Positions 59,002-64,000 of a stretch of 64,000 nt of DNA are shown here, piece after piece. The translations under genes and the position numbers were made by a program. The notes below the pieces were generated by a model. It did no database searches and was not told the DNA's origin. It saw only the letters and a list, made by a program, of their open reading frames with translations. This DNA is from Imperialibacter sp040222815 (GTDB taxonomy: Bacteria > Bacteroidota > Bacteroidia > Cytophagales > Cyclobacteriaceae): positions 372,001 through 436,000 of the forward strand of contig NZ_JAVKCH010000019.1 in NCBI RefSeq assembly GCF_040222815.1. The letters run 5' to 3'. Every line of letters starts with the position of its first letter. The first letter of the stretch is position 1.

Positions 59002-61968
59002 ATGAAAACCAAGCTTGGAATTATTATTTGCCTGTTGGCCCTGGCGGCTTGCACGCAAAACAAGGAAACAAATTACGAATTAAAAAAGGCGGAAAGCGGC
59101 GGCTTCACGTATGAATACGTTGATGGCGACCCTTTAAAAACAAGGATTTATACCCTGAGCAATGGGCTCAAAGTCTATTTGAGCGATTACAAAAATGAGC
59201 CTCGCATTCAAACAGCCATAGCCGTGAAAGCTGGTGGTAAAAACGATCCAGCTGACAATACTGGCCTGGCCCACTATCTGGAGCATATGATGTTCAAGGG
59301 CACAGCCACCTTTGGCACACAAGACTGGGAAACCGAGAGCGTGCTGGTCGACAGTGTGGAAGCACTTTTCAACCAATACAAAGAAATTTCTGACCCGGAT
59401 GAACGCAAAAAGCATTACAGTATCATTGACCAGGTGTCGATTGAAGCATCTAAATATGCGATAGCCAATGAATATGATAAGATGGTTTCCGGTATCGGAG
59501 CCAAGGGCACCAATGCTTATACGACTAATGACCGCACAGTTTACATTAACGACATACCTGCCAATCAGCTGGAAAACTGGCTGAAAATTGAGTCTAACAG
59601 ATTTCAGATGATTGTCAATCGCCTGTTTCATACAGAATTAGAAGCAGTGTATGAGGAGAAAAACCGCAGCCTCGACAGCGACATCTGGAAGGGATTTGAG
59701 GCAATGCTGAGTGCTTTGTTCAAAGAGCATCCTTACGGTACCCAAACAGTGATTGGCACCATCGATCACCTCAAGAATCCATCCATTACTGAGATCAAAA
59801 ACTATTTCTATAAGTATTATGTGCCCAACAACGTGGGCATTTGCCTAAGTGGCGATCTGGATTTCGATGCCACCATTGCATTGATCGACAAATACTTTGG
59901 AAGCTGGAAGGCCAATGAAACGCTACCGACATGGAAGCCTGTGCAGGAAGCGCCTCTCACAGCACCAATTGTAACTGAGGTGTTGGGGCCAGATGCGGAA
60001 CGCATCATGATGGGTTTTCGATTACCCGGCAGATCTAGTAAAGACTATGTGATGGTGAGGTTAATAGATAATATGCTCAGCAACAGCCAGGCTGGTCTGG
60101 TAGACCTTGATCTTGTGAAACAACAAAAAGTACTGGAGGCGTCCACCTTCGTGTACGACATGAATGATTATAGCATGCAGGTGCTGATGGCCAGCCCCAA
60201 AGACGGCCAAACACTGGATCAGCTCCGTGACCTTTTTCTGGAAGAGCTTGAGAAAATTAAGACAGGCAACTTCGACGACTGGCTGATTTCGGCTGTAGTG
60301 AACGACCTGAAAAAGAACCAGCTCAATCAGTACCAGTACAATTGGGCACGATCCAACGACCTGGTGGTGGCTTTCACTGGCAACATGCCCTGGGGCGACT
60401 TTGTGTCGGAGTTCGACCGGATGTCGAAAGTGACAAAAGAAGATGTGATGGCTTACGCCAAAGCTAATTTTGGTGACAACTATGCGCTTGTTTACAAACG
60501 GACGGGTAAAGACCCGAATGCGCAGCAGGTGGAAAAACCTGAGATCACAAAGGTGGAACTGAACCGGGAAGCCAAGTCTCCTTTTCATGAAGCAATTATC
60601 AACAACGAACCGCCAAAGTTGAAGCCGTTGTTCGTGGACTACGACAAAGACATTGAAAAGCTGACAATGAAAAATGACCTGGAGGTGCTCTATACCCGCA
60701 ATGATGAGAACGATTTGTTCGACTTGTACTATAAGGCAAACTTTGGTACGAATATCGACCCGAAAATAAAAGTAGCTGTTGACTACCTTGAGTTTGTTGG
60801 TACGCCAACTCATTCTGCTGAAGAAATCCAGAAGGAGCTTTTCAAACTCGGTTGCAGCTTCTCAGTATTTTCTTCGGCTGAGGAAAGCTATGTAATGCTT
60901 ACAGGGCTTTCTGAACACATGGAAAAGGCGATGGAAATCTTCGAAGACTTGCTCGCCAACGCCCAGCCGGACGAGGAGGCGCTGGCCAAACTGAAAGACA
61001 GGATACTGAAAGAAAGAGAAGATCAGAAAAAGAACAAATCAGCCATACTTTTCAGCGGGCTAATGAACTACGGACTTTACGGGGATCAGTCGCCATTTAC
61101 CAACGTGGTGTCCAATACTGAACTGATGAACCTCAATTCGGAGGAACTGCTTGGCCTCACCAAAAACTTCACCAAGACGACACACAAGGTGTTGTATTAC
61201 GGGCCAGTAGATTCGAAAAGGCTTGTGAATATATTGAACACCAGGCATACTTTGCCAGAAACCATGTTGCCGCTTCCGGAGCCAAAGGAATTCGCCAAGC
61301 AGGAGGTTGACAAGCCAAAAGTTTTCTGGGCCGACTACGACATGGTGCAGGAAGAAATTCTGTTCCTGACAAAAGGCGAGGAATTTGACGTGCAGCTAAT
61401 GCCGGAAACAGAGCTCTACAATGAGTATTTCGGAGGTAACATGGGCTCTATTGTTTTTCAGGAGATAAGAGAGGCACAAGGTCTGGCCTATTCCGTTTGG
61501 GCCAATTATTCAACCGCTGATGAACAAGGCAAAAGCGATCACTTCTTTGCTTACATAGGCACACAAGCCGACAAGCAAAACCAAGCTGTGCCAGCTTTGC
61601 TAAATATTATTGAAAACCTTCCAGCATCAGAAAATGGTTTGGCAACTGCAAAAAAGTCAATCATGAGCCAAATCGAGAGCGAACGAATTACTCGTGGGAG
61701 CAAGCTTTTTAATTACGAGAGTGCCAGAGATATGGGGCTGGATCATGATATCAGACAGGATATTTACGAAAAGATTCCGACCATGACCATGGAGGATGTC
61801 GTCGCCTTTCAGAAGCAATATGTGAAAGGAAAGAAGTATAACATGATGGTGCTGGGCGACAAGGACAAGATCGACTTCAAGGGTCTTCAGCAATACGGTG
61901 AAGTGAAGCAGTTGACCCTGGAAGAGCTATTTGGCTACGACAAGGTAGAGAAGATTAATATTCAGTAA
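59002..61968 (+). CDS. M16-family zinc protease lipoprotein
   Basis: 988 residues with a lipobox (LLALAACTQ). The inverted zinc site is HYLEH (His91, Glu94, His95), with the distal Glu in ELEAVYEEKNR. Two M16 halves follow, as in pitrilysin/insulysin and their bacterial homologues; the second half lacks the HxxEH motif, which is usual. It is probably anchored in the envelope and degrades peptides. An intrinsic terminator follows. Single-gene unit. Confidence 0.92.
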   Translation: MKTKLGIIICLLALAACTQNKETNYELKKAESGGFTYEYVDGDPLKTRIYTLSNGLKVYLSDYKNEPRIQTAIAVKAGGKNDPADNTGLAHYLEHMMFKGTATFGTQDWETESVLVDSVEALFNQYKEISDPDERKKHYSIIDQVSIEASKYAIANEYDKMVSGIGAKGTNAYTTNDRTVYINDIPANQLENWLKIESNRFQMIVNRLFHTELEAVYEEKNRSLDSDIWKGFEAMLSALFKEHPYGTQTVIGTIDHLKNPSITEIKNYFYKYYVPNNVGICLSGDLDFDATIALIDKYFGSWKANETLPTWKPVQEAPLTAPIVTEVLGPDAERIMMGFRLPGRSSKDYVMVRLIDNMLSNSQAGLVDLDLVKQQKVLEASTFVYDMNDYSMQVLMASPKDGQTLDQLRDLFLEELEKIKTGNFDDWLISAVVNDLKKNQLNQYQYNWARSNDLVVAFTGNMPWGDFVSEFDRMSKVTKEDVMAYAKANFGDNYALVYKRTGKDPNAQQVEKPEITKVELNREAKSPFHEAIINNEPPKLKPLFVDYDKDIEKLTMKNDLEVLYTRNDENDLFDLYYKANFGTNIDPKIKVAVDYLEFVGTPTHSAEEIQKELFKLGCSFSVFSSAEESYVMLTGLSEHMEKAMEIFEDLLANAQPDEEALAKLKDRILKEREDQKKNKSAILFSGLMNYGLYGDQSPFTNVVSNTELMNLNSEELLGLTKNFTKTTHKVLYYGPVDSKRLVNILNTRHTLPETMLPLPEPKEFAKQEVDKPKVFWADYDMVQEEILFLTKGEEFDVQLMPETELYNEYFGGNMGSIVFQEIREAQGLAYSVWANYSTADEQGKSDHFFAYIGTQADKQNQAVPALLNIIENLPASENGLATAKKSIMSQIESERITRGSKLFNYESARDMGLDHDIRQDIYEKIPTMTMEDVVAFQKQYVKGKKYNMMVLGDKDKIDFKGLQQYGEVKQLTLEELFGYDKVEKINIQ

Positions 61969-61983
61969 AGCATTATTGATTGC

Positions 61984-62023
61984 CGGAGCTTTCGCCCAGC
62001 CAGGTCGGGAGCTCCGTTTTTTT
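61984..62023 (+). terminator. Terminator of the M16 protease gene
   Basis: CGGAGCT and AGCTCCG form the stem with a 19-base loop, followed by seven T on the plus strand. The T-run overlaps the stop codon of the convergent nagA. Confidence 0.75.
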
Positions 62024-63167
62024 ACGTTTCAAAAGCCAATGCTCCGCACTTGTAGACCTTTTGAACACTTATCTTTTCTTCAAAAGTAAAGATGACAGCG
62101 TCTTCCCAAGCTAGTTTGTTGGGCTCTCTGTAGGTGTTCATCAAACTGTCTGGAATGACCGATGCCATTTTCCAGGCCTGGCTTAAGCTTGCCACTTGAT
62201 GTGTTACCAGGCATTCCACATTCTGAAGCAATGTCATGGCGGCACCTGCAAGCAGTCCGTTTCCACCCTCCATACTCAGTCGACCATTAGGTTCGAGCTT
62301 CACCTGGCCACCAATATGAGTGTTGTAAACACTAGGCTTCATGCCAGTAAATAGGGTGGCATCGCTCACTAAAAAGCAGTTCTTGCCTTTTGCCTTGATA
62401 ACGACTTTCATGAAACTATCAGGGAGGTGGAAACCATCGGCGATAATGCTGGCATAAAGCCCTTCCTGAGCCAGTTGCTCCCAAATAATATTGGGGTGCC
62501 TCGGTAGCATAAGTGGAACCGCATTGCCGATATGCGTTGACAAGGTGGCCCCGGCAGCAACTGCTTTTTGAATTTGTTGTGGGGAAGCCAGGCTATGACC
62601 TATTGACACCAGCACTCTACTTTTTACTGCGCTGGAAATAAACGCTGCCGAGTTGTCCCACTCAGGGGAAAGGGTAATCATCTTGATCCGGTTGCCGGCA
62701 GCTTTCTGAAACCGCATGAACAGCTCCCAGTCCGGTGCTTTCACATATTTTTTATTATGTGCACCTCTGGCCCCCTCTTCTTTCGAAATGAAAGGCCCTT
62801 CAAGATGGATGCCAGCAACGCACTGGCCAAGCAAGTCATGTTGACGGCAGGCTTCGTTGATGGTGGCCAGCAGCTGGCAGATGTTTTCGTCGGAATTGGT
62901 AATGATAGTAGGGAAGAAAGTGGTTACGCCGTGGCTCAATAGGTATTTAGCTGCATTCCAAAGATCGTCTGCGGTCAGAGAGGTATCATTGAAGTCGATG
63001 CCGTTAACGCCGTTTACCTGAAGATCCACAAGGCCGGGGCCCACAAACAAAACCTGGTCAGACAGGGAATGTGATTTTGATAAAGCCGATATTCCGTTGG
63101 TGGCATTCACTTTTACGTGGCGACCATTAAGGCAGTCGATAGCTTCTATAAATGACGCTTCTTTCAT
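62022..63167 (-). CDS. nagA: N-acetylglucosamine-6-phosphate deacetylase
   Basis: 381 residues of the amidohydrolase superfamily. It converts GlcNAc-6-P to glucosamine-6-P and acetate. Seen are DLQVNGVNGIDF, HLEGPFISKEEGARGAHN, SIGHS, THIGNAVP, IADGFHL and the catalytic Asp in LVSDAT. Its start overlaps nagB by four bases (ATGA). Length is standard. Confidence 0.95.
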   Translation of the reverse strand: MKEASFIEAIDCLNGRHVKVNATNGISALSKSHSLSDQVLFVGPGLVDLQVNGVNGIDFNDTSLTADDLWNAAKYLLSHGVTTFFPTIITNSDENICQLLATINEACRQHDLLGQCVAGIHLEGPFISKEEGARGAHNKKYVKAPDWELFMRFQKAAGNRIKMITLSPEWDNSAAFISSAVKSRVLVSIGHSLASPQQIQKAVAAGATLSTHIGNAVPLMLPRHPNIIWEQLAQEGLYASIIADGFHLPDSFMKVVIKAKGKNCFLVSDATLFTGMKPSVYNTHIGGQVKLEPNGRLSMEGGNGLLAGAAMTLLQNVECLVTHQVASLSQAWKMASVIPDSLMNTYREPNKLAWEDAVIFTFEEKISVQKVYKCGALAFET

Positions 63168-63910
63168 CGGTTAATTGGAATATAACTTTCTCCAAATGAA
63201 TCAGGATCAAGAAAGAGATGGCAGCCGCCGTGCTTTCTCAGGATCGAAGCGGGGCAGGTGGTGGCAATGGGGCCATGAAGGGTAGCTGCAACGGCCGCTC
63301 TTTTGTTTTTACCTGGCACTACGCAAAACAAGCTCTTTCCAGCCATTAGTGTGGAAATAGTAAGCGTAAGTGCATGCGTAGGCACGGCGTCGAAAGATGG
63401 GAAACACCCGTCGTTGACCTGCTGCTGACGACAGGGAACATCCAACTCTACCACCTTCACTGTTTCAGGGTCGTTAAAATCCGCAACAGGTGGGTCGTTG
63501 AAGGCAATGTGGCCGTTTTCTCCTATGCCCAGACAGATGATGTCGATAGGCTTTTCGGTCAAAAGCTGAGCGTATCTTTCAACTTCATTGTCCCCGCCGT
63601 TTCCGTCGAGGAGGTTGATTTGCTTTAATGGGACATGATCAAACAAATGGCTCTTCAGATAGTAGCCAAAAGACTGCGGCGACCCGGCAGGCAGCCCTAC
63701 GTACTCATCCATGTGGAAAGCCACCACCTTTTGCCACGGAATAAATTCACTCTCTTTCAGAAAGTCGAGCACCTCATTTTGTGAAGGAGCAGCGGCAAAT
63801 ATCATCCGCACTTCGCCTTGTTTTTTTAACAGGTTTAGTATCTCTTGTTCTACTGCCTTCCCCGCAGCAACCCCCATCTCCCTTCTATCTTTGCATACTT
63901 TAACCTTCAT
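63164..63910 (-). CDS. nagB: Glucosamine-6-phosphate deaminase
   Basis: 248 residues. It converts glucosamine-6-P to fructose-6-P and ammonia, the step after NagA. Seen are FHMDEYVGLP, LLDGNGG and CLGIGENGHIAFNDPP, with the active-site Asp, Glu and His. The lid and C-terminus are shorter than in the 266-residue E. coli enzyme. Its start overlaps the end of a further upstream gene by 11 bases, so the nag operon extends beyond the right edge. Confidence 0.93.
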   Translation of the reverse strand: MKVKVCKDRREMGVAAGKAVEQEILNLLKKQGEVRMIFAAAPSQNEVLDFLKESEFIPWQKVVAFHMDEYVGLPAGSPQSFGYYLKSHLFDHVPLKQINLLDGNGGDNEVERYAQLLTEKPIDIICLGIGENGHIAFNDPPVADFNDPETVKVVELDVPCRQQQVNDGCFPSFDAVPTHALTLTISTLMAGKSLFCVVPGKNKRAAVAATLHGPIATTCPASILRKHGGCHLFLDPDSFGESYIPINR

Positions 63911-64000
63911 GCTCCAATGATTTTAGCAGACCGCTTACGGCTTCAGAAACCGGTTTGCTCCGGTTCAGCAGCCCGAGGCCGATAAACACGAATAAAGATA
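63900..64000 (-). CDS. C-terminal end of an upstream nag operon gene (partial)
   Basis: A frame enters from the right edge and ends at a TAA at 63900-63902, overlapping the nagB start by 11 bases. The visible 32 residues (FVFIGLGLLNRSKPVSEAVS, then GLLKSLEHEG) are too few to identify a family. The overlap indicates that it belongs to the nag operon, for example as a transporter, kinase or regulator. Confidence 0.6.
   Translation of the reverse strand, partial: SLFVFIGLGLLNRSKPVSEAVSGLLKSLEHEG

Noticed and set aside
60061..60813. 250-residue minus-strand frame
   Set aside because: Antisense to the M16 protease second half; no support.

Overview
The window looks like chromosomal DNA of a Bacteroidota bacterium, most likely order Cytophagales (Fulvivirga/Imperialibacter-like; the rank is inferred from gene style). 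Support comes from a C-terminal T9SS-type sorting domain on a secreted protein, many lipoproteins and signal peptides ending in A-Q, HisKA_2-type TPR sensor kinases beside a LytTR regulator, and several upstream boxes fitting the Bacteroidota promoter element TAnnTTTG. I saw no rRNA, tRNA, CRISPR array, IS transposase or prophage.

Left end (1-9 kb): a partial large surface protein (GLUG repeats, CUB, fibronectin III) diverges from a TPR/HisKA_2 sensor kinase. A second, paralogous kinase follows, and beside it lies a broken 56-codon remnant of a paralogous surface protein, so the divergent surface-protein/kinase pair appears to have been duplicated. A convergent LytTR response regulator closes the cluster.

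9-21 kb is mostly housekeeping: SGNH esterase, AGCS amino-acid/sodium symporter, murF, homogentisate dioxygenase, C-terminal processing protease, a di-iron RIC-like protein, ruvX, def, methionine-type aminotransferase with omega-amidase, and a LuxR-type regulator whose 3' end has been tandemly duplicated.

21-33 kb is accessory: a TIM-barrel isomerase-like protein, then a cassette read on the minus strand made of a 1096-residue secreted protein (zincin-like HELGH domain plus an M15-type peptidase C-terminus) and two related secreted proteins. The reading frame switches from GC-rich to AT-rich in mid-gene, and similar repeats in direct orientation flank the cassette. This resembles a polymorphic peptidoglycan-targeting toxin with periplasmic immunity proteins and is the best candidate here for an undescribed system. 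Two further predicted metalloproteases (DUF922-like, M48) follow.

33-46 kb: PHP hydrolase with lamin-tail domain, patatin-like hydrolase with a small membrane cluster, an envelope operon of unknown function, and a three-gene unit (MazG-like pyrophosphohydrolase; GIY-YIG/DUF2075 ATPase/S24 fusion; a 59-residue protein) that resembles a defence module.

46-64 kb: FG-GAP secreted protein, CorA, fatty acid hydroxylase, AGE-family epimerase, a trkA-trkH-lgt operon, an M16 protease and nagB-nagA for amino-sugar catabolism. Intergenic regions carry several families of palindromic and tandem repeats.
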